A stretch of 64,000 bases of DNA from Curvibacter sp. AEP1-3 (GTDB taxonomy: Bacteria; Pseudomonadota; Gammaproteobacteria; Burkholderiales; Burkholderiaceae_C): assembly GCF_002163715.1 (NCBI RefSeq), contig NZ_CP015698.1, positions 3,512,201 to 3,576,200 of the forward strand, given 5' to 3'. The translations under genes and the position numbers were made by a program. Each line of letters starts with the position of its first letter. Positions within the stretch are counted from its first letter, which is position 1. Shown here in pieces: positions 9,050-18,132 of this stretch. The notes below the pieces were generated by a model. It had not been told where the DNA came from. It saw only the letters and a list, made by a program, of their open reading frames with translations, and ran no database searches.

Positions 9050-9228
9050 GTATTTCCCTGGTGAAAGTTGAAGTAAAGGTCTCAGTGAGCCCCCTACAGT
9101 CCTCTGCATCAAGCTCACGGTTTGAGAATGCTCGTACCGACGCTGGTTCGCAATAGTCCGGATGAACCTCGGGGTTAACCCTTTGTTGGCACTTGTTTCA
9201 TCCCCATGAATTCGGGCATATGCGCCAG

Positions 9229-9275
9229 CGCCCGCCAGGCCTGCAAACCCTGTTCTTGATTTTGATAGCAGGGGG
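9229..9275 (-). repeat. Possible degenerate copy of the ~60-bp repeat family
   Basis: Reading the minus strand, the start TGCTATCAAAA matches the family consensus, and a GCGCTGGCGC block occurs at the expected distance. The middle is poorly conserved. It lies just upstream of the imuA LexA box. I treat it as tentative. Confidence 0.35.
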
Positions 9276-9285
9276 CTTTTCCATA

Positions 9286-9305
9286 TACTGTTTAAAAATA
9301 CAGTA
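9286..9305 (+). promoter_or_regulatory. LexA (SOS) box upstream of imuA
   Basis: CTG-N10-CAG with an AT-only spacer, extended by TA on both sides (TACTGT...ACAGTA), fits the proteobacterial LexA operator. It ends 20 bases before the imuA start, so bound LexA should block transcription of imuA-imuB. Confidence 0.88.
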
Positions 9306-9324
9306 ATTTGTCAAAGCCCTTGCC

Positions 9325-10326
9325 ATGACTAGCGCTGCGCGCCATTCCACTACCTCTGCCACCGGTGTGCCGGACCCTCAGGACATCCACGCCGGTGTCT
9401 GGCACGCGCACACTCTGGCGAGCCCGGTGCAGTCGGTGCAGGCCACAGGGGATGCATTGTTGGATGCGCATTTGCCCGGCGGCGGTTGGCCGGTGGGTGC
9501 CTTGGTGGAGCTGCTGCAACCTCCCGGCGCGCACAGCGAATGGCGTCTGCTGCTTCCTGCGCTGGCGGCGTGCGGGCGCGGCCCGGTGGTGATGGTGGGG
9601 CCGCCGCAGCTGCCGTTTGCACCGGCACTCTCCCGGTTGGGCTTGCGCTCGGGGCGGCTGCTGTCGGTGCTGGCGTCGGTCACGGTAGGGGTGGGCACGC
9701 GGGTCAAAGATGAAGCGAGTGGTCGTCTCTGGGCTACCGAGCAGCTGCTGCGTTGCGCCGAGGTAGACGCCGTGCTGGCCTGGCTGCCGCAGGCCCGGGG
9801 CGACCAGCTGCGTCGCCTGCACCTGGCTGCGGCCGAGCACCACAAGCTGCTGTTTGTGATGCGGCCGGACCGGGCGCGCAGCGATGCATCACCCGCCGTG
9901 CTGCGCCTCCTGGTGCAGCCAATGGCCCGCGCCCGGCATCCGCTGCAAGGGTTGTTGCTGGACGGGCTGGAGGTCGACATCCTCAAGCGGCGCGGCCCGC
10001 CTTTGGCAGAGCCTTTGCACTTGCAGGCACGCAGCCAGCAATTGGGCTTGTTGTTGGCCGCCGGCCGAGCCTTGCTACAAAGCAGTGCGCAAGATGGTGC
10101 GTCAGCGTGGAGGATGTTGTCTGCCACGCCGTTGGATACACAAGCCGCGCGCGCCGCATTTCAGCAGCAGGCGCTGGGCGGCGTGGAGAGCCAGGCGTTC
10201 CCGTGGCCGCCGCTGCCGCCCGCGCAGGGCGAGCTGTCCGTGGCGGCGCGCGGTATGGCCGATGCGGTTGGGCCTATGAATGCGGAGGCAGGCCATGCAC
10301 TGGATCGCACTGCGGCCGTCGCCTGA
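9325..10326 (+). CDS. imuA: ImuA translesion-synthesis accessory protein
   Basis: A 333-residue RecA/SulA-like protein of the ImuA family. It belongs to the SOS-inducible error-prone mutasome with ImuB and DnaE2. N-terminal PGGGWPVGALVELL and MVGPPQLPFAPAL segments match the RecA-like core; IKRRGPPL near residue 225 is typical of the family C-terminal half. A LexA box precedes it. Its end overlaps imuB by 32 bases. The ribosome site is weak. The gene is in the usual imuA-imuB order, but dnaE2 lies 13 kb away. Confidence 0.88.
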   Translation: MTSAARHSTTSATGVPDPQDIHAGVWHAHTLASPVQSVQATGDALLDAHLPGGGWPVGALVELLQPPGAHSEWRLLLPALAACGRGPVVMVGPPQLPFAPALSRLGLRSGRLLSVLASVTVGVGTRVKDEASGRLWATEQLLRCAEVDAVLAWLPQARGDQLRRLHLAAAEHHKLLFVMRPDRARSDASPAVLRLLVQPMARARHPLQGLLLDGLEVDILKRRGPPLAEPLHLQARSQQLGLLLAAGRALLQSSAQDGASAWRMLSATPLDTQAARAAFQQQALGGVESQAFPWPPLPPAQGELSVAARGMADAVGPMNAEAGHALDRTAAVA

Positions 10327-11707
10327 TGGAGCGGCCGCCCCGACCGAGCCTGCGCTGGTGGATGCGTCCACCGCGCTGGCATGGTGGGCCCTGCGTTTCA
10401 CGCCGCTGGTGGCCCGCGTGGGCGATGCGCTGGTGCTGGAGGTGTCTGCCAGCGAGCGCCTGTTCGGCGGGCGCACCGCCTTGTTGCAGCAGCTTTTGGA
10501 GTCAAATAGGCAGCTAGCGCACCTGGAATATGCGCAAGGCGCTACTTCTTTGATAGCACTGGCAGCGTTGCAGGTACATGCCTGTCGGGTGGGGCAGGCC
10601 GCGCCGGTGCGTGCGGTGCTGCCCGATGCTCTGCCGGTGCATACCCTGGCGGCGGCCCAGCCTCACCTGCCCACGTTGGCCCGCTTGGGCATGCGCACTT
10701 GGGGGCAGCTGCGGGCCTTGCCGCGGGGCGGCGTGGTGCGGCGCTTTGGTGCAGAGGTGGTGGACGCGCTAGACCGCGCCTACGGCCAGCGCCCTGAGGT
10801 CTACCCTTGGCTCACGCTGCCCGATGTGTTTGATGCCCCGCTGGAGCTGGCGGCGAGTGTGGATTCAGCGCCGGCCTTGTTGTTCGGCGCGCGCCGCCTG
10901 CTGGCGCAGCTGCTGGTGTGGCTGCGCGCCCGCCAGTCGGGGGTGCTGGCGCTGGAGCTGCTGTGGGAGCTGGATGCGCGCCGCGCCAACACCCGCCATG
11001 TGGACGCCCACCACCAAGGCGGCCAGCAAGGCCGACTGGAGTTGCGTACCGCCGAGGCCACGCAGGACATGAGCCACCTGCAGCGCATTCTGGGTGAGCA
11101 GTTGGCTCGCGTCACCCTGCCGGCGCCGGTGCTGTACCTGCGCCTGCGCAGCCTGCAGACCCAGCCACTGGGTGGCGAGAGCCACAGCCTGCTGCCCGAA
11201 GACGTGCGCAAGGGTGACAGCCTGCACCAGACCCTGGAGCGCCTGGCCGCACGGCTGGGCGCGCACAGCGTGCAGTGCGCCACCCCGCAGGCCGACCACC
11301 GGCCGGAACGCATGCAGCGCTGGCAGCCATGGCGGGCGGATGCTGCGCGCAAGGAAAACCAAGGTGCTATGAAATCAGGAGCTGCTCGCGCACATTCCAT
11401 AGGCGCTAGAGGCCCAAAAGACTCTGAATCAGAGCGTGATGTGCTGCCCGCGGCAGACCTGTATCCCACCTGGCTGTTGCCGGTGCCGCAGCGTTTGGTG
11501 GTGCGCCAAAGCATTCCCCACTACCACGGCCAACTCACGCTACTGGCAGGCCCGCAGCGTCTGGAGACGGGCTGGCTCGAAGGTGAGCCCGCCTTGCGCG
11601 ACTACTACATGGCCCGCAGCCCGCAGGCGGGGCTGGTGTGGGTGTACTGCGAGCGGCTGGAGGCGGCAGAGGATGCTGCCTGGTTTTTGCACGGGCTCTT
11701 CGCGTAG
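10295..11707 (+). CDS. imuB: ImuB Y-family polymerase-like mutasome protein
   Basis: A 470-residue Y-family DNA polymerase homologue that acts as a non-catalytic scaffold, linking DnaE2 to the beta clamp. I start it at MHWIALRPS, typical for the family, with GGAGG seven bases upstream; an earlier ATG at 10280 is in frame. SASERLFGGR and the thumb/HhH region (LPTLARLGMRTWGQLRALP) are visible. Two copies of the ~60-bp repeat lie inside it: residues about 69-88 (reverse orientation) and 357-377 (forward, in the linker before LYPTWLLPVP). Both keep the frame open, so the protein should be made with extra peptide. Confidence 0.88.
   Translation: MHWIALRPSPDGAAAPTEPALVDASTALAWWALRFTPLVARVGDALVLEVSASERLFGGRTALLQQLLESNRQLAHLEYAQGATSLIALAALQVHACRVGQAAPVRAVLPDALPVHTLAAAQPHLPTLARLGMRTWGQLRALPRGGVVRRFGAEVVDALDRAYGQRPEVYPWLTLPDVFDAPLELAASVDSAPALLFGARRLLAQLLVWLRARQSGVLALELLWELDARRANTRHVDAHHQGGQQGRLELRTAEATQDMSHLQRILGEQLARVTLPAPVLYLRLRSLQTQPLGGESHSLLPEDVRKGDSLHQTLERLAARLGAHSVQCATPQADHRPERMQRWQPWRADAARKENQGAMKSGAARAHSIGARGPKDSESERDVLPAADLYPTWLLPVPQRLVVRQSIPHYHGQLTLLAGPQRLETGWLEGEPALRDYYMARSPQAGLVWVYCERLEAAEDAAWFLHGLFA
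10499..10558 (-). repeat. Copy 1 of ~60-bp intragenic repeat (inside imuB)
   Basis: On the minus strand it begins TGCTATCAAAGAAGTAGC, followed by TTGCGCA and GCGCTAG at family spacing. It aligns without gaps to the other copies. It is read through in antisense orientation as residues 69-88 of ImuB without a stop. Confidence 0.75.
11364..11425 (+). repeat. Copy 2 of ~60-bp intragenic repeat (inside imuB)
   Basis: TGCTATGAAATCAGGAGCTG, then CTCGCGCA, TTCCAT and GGCGCTAGAGGCCC at family spacing. In frame it adds GAMKSGAARAHSIGARG to ImuB. It lies between the little-finger region and the conserved C-terminal domain. Confidence 0.82.
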
Positions 11708-11739
11708 GAGCCCGTGCCCTCAGCGTCACTTGATGCCGC

Positions 11740-13401
11740 TTAGTGCACCACCATCAAGGTGAAGGGGTACACATAGGCCTGCAGTGTCACGAAGATGCCG
11801 ACCAGGCACGCCAGCGCAATCGAGTGGAAGAACACAAAGCGCAGGATGTCGCCTTCGTGGTTGAACCACTTGGTAGCTGTCGATGCGACCACGATGCTTT
11901 GTGCGTCAATCATCTTGCCCATCACACCGCCCGACGAGTTGGCCGCACCCATGAGGTTGGCGGACAAGCCCAGTTGTTCTGCAGCCACTTTTTGCATGCC
12001 GCCGAAGAGCACGTTGGAAGCCGTGTCTGAGCCGGTCATGGCCACGCCGATCCAGCCCATCAAGGTACCGAAGAAGGGGTAGAACACTCCGGTGTTGGCA
12101 AAGGCCAGGCCCAGCGTGGTGTCGGTGCCGGAGTAGCGGGTCAAGGTGCCCAGGGCAAGCATCAGCACAATGGTCAAGAGCGAGTAGCGCACCAGCCAGA
12201 GCGTGCGGCCGAAGGTGCGCACGATTTCCAGCGGCTTGTACTTCATGAAGAAGGCTCCCACGATGGCCGACAGCAAAATGCCGGTGCCGGTGGAAGACAG
12301 CAGGTTCAGGGTGTAGACCGCACCTTCCTTGGTGGGCTGGGTGACCACGGGTGGCACTTTTTCAATCAGGTTGTGCAGTCCGGCCATGGGGAAGGCGGGA
12401 GCAAACAGGCTGTTGAGCCACGCCTTGACCGGGGGCAGGCCCCACACAAACACAAAAATCGTCAGGATCAGCCAAGGTGTCCATGCGCTGACCAGTGCCG
12501 CCTTGGAGTGACGCACCATGGCGGCAGCGGGTTTGGCTTCACCGCCATCGTGCTCATGACCTTTGAGCGAGGTGGAGCGCCAGATTTTCTTGGGCTGCCA
12601 TACGCGCAGGAATAACACCAGCGACACCATGGACACGATGGCTGCAATGATGTCCACCAGCTCCGGTCCGATGAAGTTGGACACCAGATACTGCGGAATC
12701 GCAAACGACAGGCCTGTCACCAGAATGGCGGGCCAGATCTCGGTCATCGCTTTGCGCCCGGCAAAGGCCCAGATCAACCAGAACGGCACCATCAACGAGA
12801 ACAGCGGCAGTTGACGGCCGATCATGGCAGTCACTTCCATCAGGTCGTAGCCGTGCACTTTGGCCAGCGTGATCACCGGTGTGCCGAGGGCACCGAAGGC
12901 CACAGGCGCGGTGTTAGCAATCAGTGACAGACCCGATGCCGCCAAGGGCGAAAAGCCCAAGCCGATCAAGATGCCTGCCGTCACCGCCACCGGGGTGCCG
13001 AAGCCAGCTGCACCTTCAAAGAAGGCACCGAAGCAAAAGGCAATCAGCAGCAGTTGCAGGCGCCGGTCTTCGGTAATGCCCGAGAGCGAGTCCTGCAGCA
13101 CTTTGAAGCTGCCGTTCTGCTCGGCAAGCTGCTGCAAGAAAATGATGTTGAGCACGATCCAGCCGATGGGCAGCAGGCCGGTGAAGCCGCCCAACAGGGC
13201 TGCTTTGCCCGCCATTTCAGCCGGCATGCCGTAGCCGAGCACGGCAATGGCCAATGCGCTGAGCAGGCCCAAGCCAGCCGCAATGTGTGCCTTGATATGT
13301 AAAAAGCCCAGGCACACCAGCATCACCACCACCGGCACGGCAGCCAGCAAGGTGGAGATGATCATGTTCCCAAAGGGGTCGTAAATTTGTTGCCAGACCA
13401 T
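11740..13401 (-). CDS. lldP: L-lactate permease
   Basis: A 553-residue LctP-family transporter with about 13 hydrophobic segments. Family hallmarks are the FEGAAGFGTPVAVTAGIL motif near residue 150, the repeated SLIANTAPVAFGALGTP, and the C-terminal MTGSDTASNVLFG and NSSGGVMGKMIDAQSI segments. It imports lactate (or glycolate) with protons across the inner membrane. A GGAGA ribosome site precedes the ATG. No lactate dehydrogenase gene is adjacent. Confidence 0.92.
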   Translation of the reverse strand: MVWQQIYDPFGNMIISTLLAAVPVVVMLVCLGFLHIKAHIAAGLGLLSALAIAVLGYGMPAEMAGKAALLGGFTGLLPIGWIVLNIIFLQQLAEQNGSFKVLQDSLSGITEDRRLQLLLIAFCFGAFFEGAAGFGTPVAVTAGILIGLGFSPLAASGLSLIANTAPVAFGALGTPVITLAKVHGYDLMEVTAMIGRQLPLFSLMVPFWLIWAFAGRKAMTEIWPAILVTGLSFAIPQYLVSNFIGPELVDIIAAIVSMVSLVLFLRVWQPKKIWRSTSLKGHEHDGGEAKPAAAMVRHSKAALVSAWTPWLILTIFVFVWGLPPVKAWLNSLFAPAFPMAGLHNLIEKVPPVVTQPTKEGAVYTLNLLSSTGTGILLSAIVGAFFMKYKPLEIVRTFGRTLWLVRYSLLTIVLMLALGTLTRYSGTDTTLGLAFANTGVFYPFFGTLMGWIGVAMTGSDTASNVLFGGMQKVAAEQLGLSANLMGAANSSGGVMGKMIDAQSIVVASTATKWFNHEGDILRFVFFHSIALACLVGIFVTLQAYVYPFTLMVVH

Positions 13402-13609
13402 GTGTGTCTCCGAAGTACTTTTGAATGCAGAAGCACACCGCCTGAAAGGGGGCGGTTTGTGCAGTGCGGCAAATGTAAGAAGCTCACACGCGTGTTTGCG
13501 TGAAAAGAATTTTTCGGCACTGTGAAAATAAATCCCCTCCTAGGCGAGGGGGCAAATGGACGGGTCTCGCAGTCAGCAATCCGCCAGCTTCAGCGGCCCG
13601 GCGCGCGGC

Positions 13610-14182
13610 TCAGCCCCGATACACATGCCAGCCATCAAAGTCACCTTTGCTGAGCGGCAGGCCTTGTTGGCGCAGCAGGGCGTAGACCATGCTGAGGTGG
13701 AAGAAGAAATTGGGCAGCGCGTACTGCTGCAAAAAGGTGCTGCCATCCAGTGCCACGGTCGTCTCGCCGGCCGGATCGCAAATGATGCGCTCAGCAGCTG
13801 CGGCAAAGTCCTCCGGTTGCAGGGTGTGCAAAAAGGCTTGTGCTGCTTCCGCCCGCGCTTGTAACTTGGCCAAGCTCTCGCGGTGCTCGCCGAAGGGTGG
13901 CACGGGCTGGCCGGCCAGCGGTGCACACGCCCGGAACACAAAGTTCACTGCAATTTCCACCTGCACACCCAGGGGCAGCATGTCGGGCGCCAGGCGGGCC
14001 TGCAGCAGAGCAGCTTCTGGGGTGCATTGCAGTACGCAGTGTGCGGCGGCCTTTGATAACAAGCCTTGCAGCTGACCGAGGTAGCGGGCGAACACCGGCA
14101 CGCTGGCGGTGAAAAGGAGCGGCAGCGCAGACGGAGCAGCGGAGGGGTCGGCGGCGGGGTGGGCTGGGGCGGGCGATGTCAT
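13610..14182 (-). CDS. DUF1993 family protein
   Basis: A 190-residue protein matching DUF1993: YLGQLQGLLSKAAAH, ARLAPDMLPLGVQVEIA, and the C-terminal LPNFFFHLSMVYALLRQQGLPLSKGDFDGW. These are probably DinB-like four-helix proteins; function is unknown. I chose the ATG at 14182 since longer in-frame versions would run antisense through the thioesterase gene. The start is divergent from that gene with 90 bases between them. Confidence 0.8.
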   Translation of the reverse strand: MTSPAPAHPAADPSAAPSALPLLFTASVPVFARYLGQLQGLLSKAAAHCVLQCTPEAALLQARLAPDMLPLGVQVEIAVNFVFRACAPLAGQPVPPFGEHRESLAKLQARAEAAQAFLHTLQPEDFAAAAERIICDPAGETTVALDGSTFLQQYALPNFFFHLSMVYALLRQQGLPLSKGDFDGWHVYRG

Positions 14183-14272
14183 GTGGCCAATATAGCGGCC
14201 CCTTACACTGCGGGCCTCCGCGCAGGCTTGGCTTGCACATTCCCTGGAACGCTTTTTGCACCACACGCTGCC

Positions 14273-14764
14273 ATGAACCTGCCCACCCACCAACTCTCCA
14301 TGACCGTGCTCATGTCGCCCGACATGGCCAACTTCTCCGGCAACGTGCACGGCGGCGCCATCCTCAAGCTGCTCGACCAGGTGGCCTATGCCTGTGCCAG
14401 CCGCTATGCCTCTCGCTATGTGGTGACGCTGAGTGTGGACCGGGTGCTGTTTTTGCAGGCCATCCATGTGGGGGAGCTGGTGACCTTTCTGGCCAGCGTG
14501 AACTACACCGGCAAGTCGTCCATGGAAGTGGGCATCAAGGTGATTGCCGAGAACATCCGCACCCAGGAGGTGCGCCATGTGAACAGCTGCTTCTTTACGA
14601 TGGTGGCGGTGGACGACCACGGCAAGGCCGCGCCGGTGCCGGCGCTGCAGCCCGAGACCGATGACGAAAAGCGCCGCTTCGAGGCTGCCCAGATGCGCAA
14701 GGCCCTGCGCCACGAGCTGGAAGAAAAGTTTCGCAAGACCACCCGCCAGCCCGGCGCGGCCTGA
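14273..14764 (+). CDS. Hotdog-fold acyl-CoA thioesterase
   Basis: A 163-residue cytoplasmic thioesterase of the YciA/acyl-CoA hydrolase type. GNVHGGAILKLLDQVAYACASRY carries the conserved Gly-rich helix, and VNYTGKSSMEVGIKV the second hotdog strand set. It hydrolyses acyl-CoA to free acid and CoA. The charged C-terminal helix (DDEKRRFEAAQMRKALR) is typical. It starts at the ATG with the first motif 30 residues downstream; longer frames have no homology. Confidence 0.88.
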   Translation: MNLPTHQLSMTVLMSPDMANFSGNVHGGAILKLLDQVAYACASRYASRYVVTLSVDRVLFLQAIHVGELVTFLASVNYTGKSSMEVGIKVIAENIRTQEVRHVNSCFFTMVAVDDHGKAAPVPALQPETDDEKRRFEAAQMRKALRHELEEKFRKTTRQPGAA

Positions 14765-14781
14765 GTCTTTTTTGTCCGTGC

Positions 14782-15645
14782 TCAGCCGTCGGTGCTGAGC
14801 GCATCCGCGCTGTGGTGCGGCACCCGCAGCAGGCCGTCTGCCCCTGGAATGGCTTCGATGCTGATCACCGGGGTGCTGCTTTGCACGGAGCCGAAGATGG
14901 TGGCAAAGGCCACGTCGGCCGCATCGCGCCCGGTGGCAAAGCGCACCAGGCCCATGGGGATGGCGGTGCCTGAGGGGTCAAACAAATACCAGCGGTCGCC
15001 CACATAGGCTTCCACATAAGCATGGAAGTCGGTCGGCCCCAGAGCGGGGTCGGCCCCGTAGTCGATGCCGGTGGTAAAGCGTGCCGGCACATTGGCTGCA
15101 CGGCACAGCGCAATCATCAGGTGCGCAAAGTCGCGGCACACCCCCACATGGCTTTGCAGGGTGTCCAAGGCTGAGGTGTTGCTGTTGGAGGTGTTGGGGC
15201 TGAAGGCGGTGTGCTGCAGCACCCAGTCGCGAATGGCCTGCACCCGGCTGTAGCCCTGCCAGCGCTGGCCGAACTCCTGCTGCGCAAACTGCAGCAGCAA
15301 ATCCGACTGGCAGTAGCGGCTGGGGTACAGGTAGGGCAGCACGTTGGTAGGCAGGCGGCTGACCGGCACTTCTGCGATGGTGGCGGGCGCTGCCACCCAA
15401 TGGTCCAGATCCACCGTAGCCGCATAGGCCACTTGCAGCATGCCGGGCAGGGCGCTGGTACGCAGGACGCGGTTGGTGGAGGGCGGGCTGCTCTCCAGTG
15501 TGTAGGCCAGGGGCTGGCTGAAGTGCAGCGACTCGGACACCACCCGCTGGCGCGGCGTGAAGGCCGCGTGCAAGTGGAATACAAAGTCGCCGCCCGGGGG
15601 CTGCACTTGGTAGTGCAGCTGGATGGCAAGGCGAAGGCGGATCAT
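14782..15645 (-). CDS. Transglutaminase-like cysteine protease family protein
   Basis: A 287-residue protein with an N-terminal beta domain and a transglutaminase core. The triad is visible: Cys in GVCRDFAHLMIALCR (about 168), His in TDFHAYVEAYVG (about 210), and Asp in WYLFDPSG (about 225). Such bacterial proteins are predicted peptidases or amide hydrolases, often near ATP-grasp/circularly permuted ATP-grasp genes, but none is here. No signal peptide is seen. Confidence 0.85.
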   Translation of the reverse strand: MIRLRLAIQLHYQVQPPGGDFVFHLHAAFTPRQRVVSESLHFSQPLAYTLESSPPSTNRVLRTSALPGMLQVAYAATVDLDHWVAAPATIAEVPVSRLPTNVLPYLYPSRYCQSDLLLQFAQQEFGQRWQGYSRVQAIRDWVLQHTAFSPNTSNSNTSALDTLQSHVGVCRDFAHLMIALCRAANVPARFTTGIDYGADPALGPTDFHAYVEAYVGDRWYLFDPSGTAIPMGLVRFATGRDAADVAFATIFGSVQSSTPVISIEAIPGADGLLRVPHHSADALSTDG

Positions 15646-15707
15646 CCCCTCCTTCTACAGGTTTGGCGCGCTTTTGTCTGTGCGCCGCCCTGCAAGGGGG
15701 TGTGCTT

Positions 15708-16178
15708 TCAGGTGCCGGGCAGGCGCAGGGGCTGGTCTTCGAACTCGGTGTTCAGCACCACGGTGCTGGTGGTGCGCGCTACACCGGGGATGGCCTTGAT
15801 CTGCAGCAGCACCGCCTCTAGGTCGCGGGCATGCGGGGTGCGCACCTTGGCCAGCAGGTCGTATTCGCCGGCCACACTGTGCAGTTCTTGCACCGAGGGC
15901 AGCTCGCGCAGGCGGGGTCCAATGTCGCGGCAGTGGGCGCCGCCATCGTTGCGAATCGCCACAAACGCGGTGAAGTTCAGCCCCACGGTGTGCGGGTCCA
16001 CGCTGATCGAGAAACGGCGAATCACGCCGCGCTCCAGCATCTTCTTTACCCGCTCATGCACCGCAGCGGTAGACAAGCCCACATCCGCACCCACCTCGGC
16101 GTAAGAACGTCGGCCGTCTTCGCCTAACGCCGTAAGAATTTTTGCGTCGATGGCATCTGTCTGAATATTTGCTTGCAT
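15708..16178 (-). CDS. Lrp/AsnC-family transcriptional regulator
   Basis: A 156-residue Lrp-type regulator. Residues 8-60 form the HTH (DAKILTALGEDGRRSYAEVGADVGLSTAAVHERVKKM) and residues 70-150 the RAM effector domain (SVAGEYDLLAKV). It is divergent from an EamA exporter with only 65 bases between starts, and a palindrome lies in that gap. It probably controls export of an amino acid. Confidence 0.9.
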   Translation of the reverse strand: MQANIQTDAIDAKILTALGEDGRRSYAEVGADVGLSTAAVHERVKKMLERGVIRRFSISVDPHTVGLNFTAFVAIRNDGGAHCRDIGPRLRELPSVQELHSVAGEYDLLAKVRTPHARDLEAVLLQIKAIPGVARTTSTVVLNTEFEDQPLRLPGT

Positions 16179-16221
16179 TGGGCTGGTTTTTCGGTAATAT
16201 CACGCCCAACGGCGCTGGTTG

Positions 16222-16236
16222 CCGTAAATTTTACGG
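16222..16236. promoter_or_regulatory. Candidate Lrp operator
   Basis: CCGTAAA-T-TTTACGG is a 15-base perfect palindrome with an AT core. It lies 7 bases before the EamA start and 44 bases from the lrp start. Lrp/AsnC proteins bind such palindromes; the assignment to the divergent regulator is inference. Confidence 0.6.
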
Positions 16237-16243
16237 ACTATTC

Positions 16244-17179
16244 ATGATTTCGGCACTCAATATTCAGCAAGGCTGGCGTTTGTCCCCATTTTGGCGCCTC
16301 ATGGTGGCGCTCTGGCTGGTGTACATCGTCTGGGGCACCACCTACTTTGCCATCGGCGTGGCGGTGCATAGCTTCCCACCGCTGTGGATGAATGCCACCC
16401 GTTTCACGTTGGCCGGTGTGATCATGCTGGCTTGGGCTTTGTGGCGCGGCGAGAGTCTGCCCAGCTGGCGCCAGTGGCGAAATGCCGCGCTGGTGGGCGG
16501 GCTGATGGTGTTTGTGTCCATGAACCTGGTGGTGTTCGCGCAAAAGCAGGGCATCGGCTCCGGGCTCATGGCCACCGTCATCACAACCATGCCCATGTGG
16601 CTGGCACTGTGGACGCGCCTGGGCGGTGAACGTGTGCCGACCACTAGCTGGGTAGGCTTGGTGCTGGGTGTGGCGGGGGCTTTGTTGCTGGCCATGGAGG
16701 GCGACTTTTCTGCCAGCTGGCTGGGCGCCCTGGCTGCCTTTGGCGCACCGCTCTGCTGGAGCGTGGGCTCTTACGCTTCCCGCAAACTGGACTTACCGGG
16801 CCCTGCCATGGCCTCGGCCACTGAGTGGCTGGCCGGCGGGCTGATGGGGGTGGTAGCAGCCTCGCTCATCGAGCCGCAAGGGTCGCTGGGCAATGTGTCG
16901 CACGAAGCCTGGTTGGCCTGGTGGTACCTGCTGGTGTTCGGCACGCTCATAGCGCTCAATGCCTACCTCTGGCTGCTGCAAAACACCACGGCTGCGGTGG
17001 CCGGCAGCTACTCGTTTGTGAACCCCGCCGTAGCCCTGGTGGTGGGTGTAGTCATCGGTAAAGAAGTGCTCACCGGCTGGGTGTTCCTGGCACTGCCGCT
17101 GATTGCCGGTGCGCTGGCCATGATCATGTACGGCCCGGCCATTGTGGGTTGGGTGCGTAGCCGCACAGCCCGGCCGTGA
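16244..17179 (+). CDS. EamA-family (DMT) exporter, Lrp-linked
   Basis: A 311-residue membrane protein with two EamA repeats (LVYIVWGTTYFAIGVAV at TM1; SYSFVNPAVALVVGVVIGKEVLTG near the end), close to the RhaT/YedA-type DMT group. I prefer the ATG at 16244 since an upstream in-frame ATG (16142) overlaps the lrp gene. It is likely an amino-acid or metabolite exporter induced by the divergent Lrp-type regulator. Confidence 0.87.
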   Translation: MISALNIQQGWRLSPFWRLMVALWLVYIVWGTTYFAIGVAVHSFPPLWMNATRFTLAGVIMLAWALWRGESLPSWRQWRNAALVGGLMVFVSMNLVVFAQKQGIGSGLMATVITTMPMWLALWTRLGGERVPTTSWVGLVLGVAGALLLAMEGDFSASWLGALAAFGAPLCWSVGSYASRKLDLPGPAMASATEWLAGGLMGVVAASLIEPQGSLGNVSHEAWLAWWYLLVFGTLIALNAYLWLLQNTTAAVAGSYSFVNPAVALVVGVVIGKEVLTGWVFLALPLIAGALAMIMYGPAIVGWVRSRTARP

Positions 17180-17201
17180 AAAAAAAAGCCTGGTGTAAGT
17201 G

Positions 17202-17219
17202 CCGGGGGCTAGCCCCCGG
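17202..17219 (-). terminator. Palindromic hairpin between convergent genes
   Basis: CCGGGGGCTAGCCCCCGG is a perfect 18-base palindrome between the stops of the EamA exporter and the minus-strand SDR. A nine-T run follows about 15 bases later on the minus strand. It likely helps end transcription, but it is not a textbook terminator. Confidence 0.5.
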
Positions 17220-17228
17220 ACAAACGCT

Positions 17229-17990
17229 TTAAATCGAAGTCAGCCCACCATCCACCGTGTGGGCCAGGCCAGTCACAAAGCTGGACGCATCCGAGCTGAG
17301 CCACAGCACGGCGGCAGCCACTTCATCGGGCTCGCCGATGCGGCCGATCGGGTGGGCACCTGCTACGGTGGCGGCCACCTTGGGGTCGGCTTGCACGGCG
17401 CGCTCCAGCATCACCGTGCGAATCACGCCGGGGCACACCGCGTTCACGCGAATGCCTTTGCGCCCGTATTCCACAGCGGCCGATTTGGTCAGGCCGATCA
17501 CTGCATGTTTGCTCGCGCTGTAGGCCGACATCTTGGGCGCGCCCACCAGCCCGGCCACCGATGCGGTGTTCACGATGGCGCCGCCACCTTGGGCGAGCAT
17601 CTGCGCAATCTGGTACTTCATGCACAACCACACGCCCTTGACGTTCACGCCCATGATGCGGTCAAAGGTGGCCTCTTCGCAGTCGGCTAGGCGCATGTGT
17701 TCTTCTTCAATGCCGGCGTTGTTGAAGGCGCAGTCCAGCCGCCCGAAGTGCGCCACCGCTTGAGTCACCATGGCTTGCACCTGGGCGGCCTGCATCACAT
17801 CCGCCGCAATGAACAGCGCCTCGGCCCCCAGCGCTTTGACTTGTGCTGTGGTTTCTTCGCCAGCGGCCACGTCACGGTCGGTCACCGCTACCTTGGCACC
17901 TGCACGCGCAAACGCCAGCGCACTGGCCCGCCCGATGCCACCGCCACCGCCGGTGACCAGCACCACTTTGTTGTCAAACCGAATGTCCAT
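17229..17990 (-). CDS. Short-chain dehydrogenase/reductase (SDR)
   Basis: A 253-residue classical SDR. TGGGGGIG (residues 13-20), NNAG (about 90), YSASKHA (about 160) and CPGVIRT are visible. It resembles the glucose 1-dehydrogenase/cyclohexanol dehydrogenase group. The ATG is supported by the position of the nucleotide-binding motif. The substrate is not evident from the neighbours. Confidence 0.86.
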   Translation of the reverse strand: MDIRFDNKVVLVTGGGGGIGRASALAFARAGAKVAVTDRDVAAGEETTAQVKALGAEALFIAADVMQAAQVQAMVTQAVAHFGRLDCAFNNAGIEEEHMRLADCEEATFDRIMGVNVKGVWLCMKYQIAQMLAQGGGAIVNTASVAGLVGAPKMSAYSASKHAVIGLTKSAAVEYGRKGIRVNAVCPGVIRTVMLERAVQADPKVAATVAGAHPIGRIGEPDEVAAAVLWLSSDASSFVTGLAHTVDGGLTSI

Positions 17991-18132
17991 GGAATGCCCC
18001 TTGCCGCAAAAAAGGGCATCTTAGGCCGCGGCATAGCGCCACGCTGCCGCTGGCGTAACCCGCGCGACAGGGCGCGGGCCGTACCCGCCAGTGCCGGATA
18101 CTCGGGGCACGTTTTTCACCGGAGTTATTGCT

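Noticed and set aside
9205..9220. TGGCAC motif upstream of the PEP-CTERM gene as a sigma-54 promoter
   Set aside because: It lies on the plus strand, away from the gene direction, and lacks the TTGC element at the right spacing.
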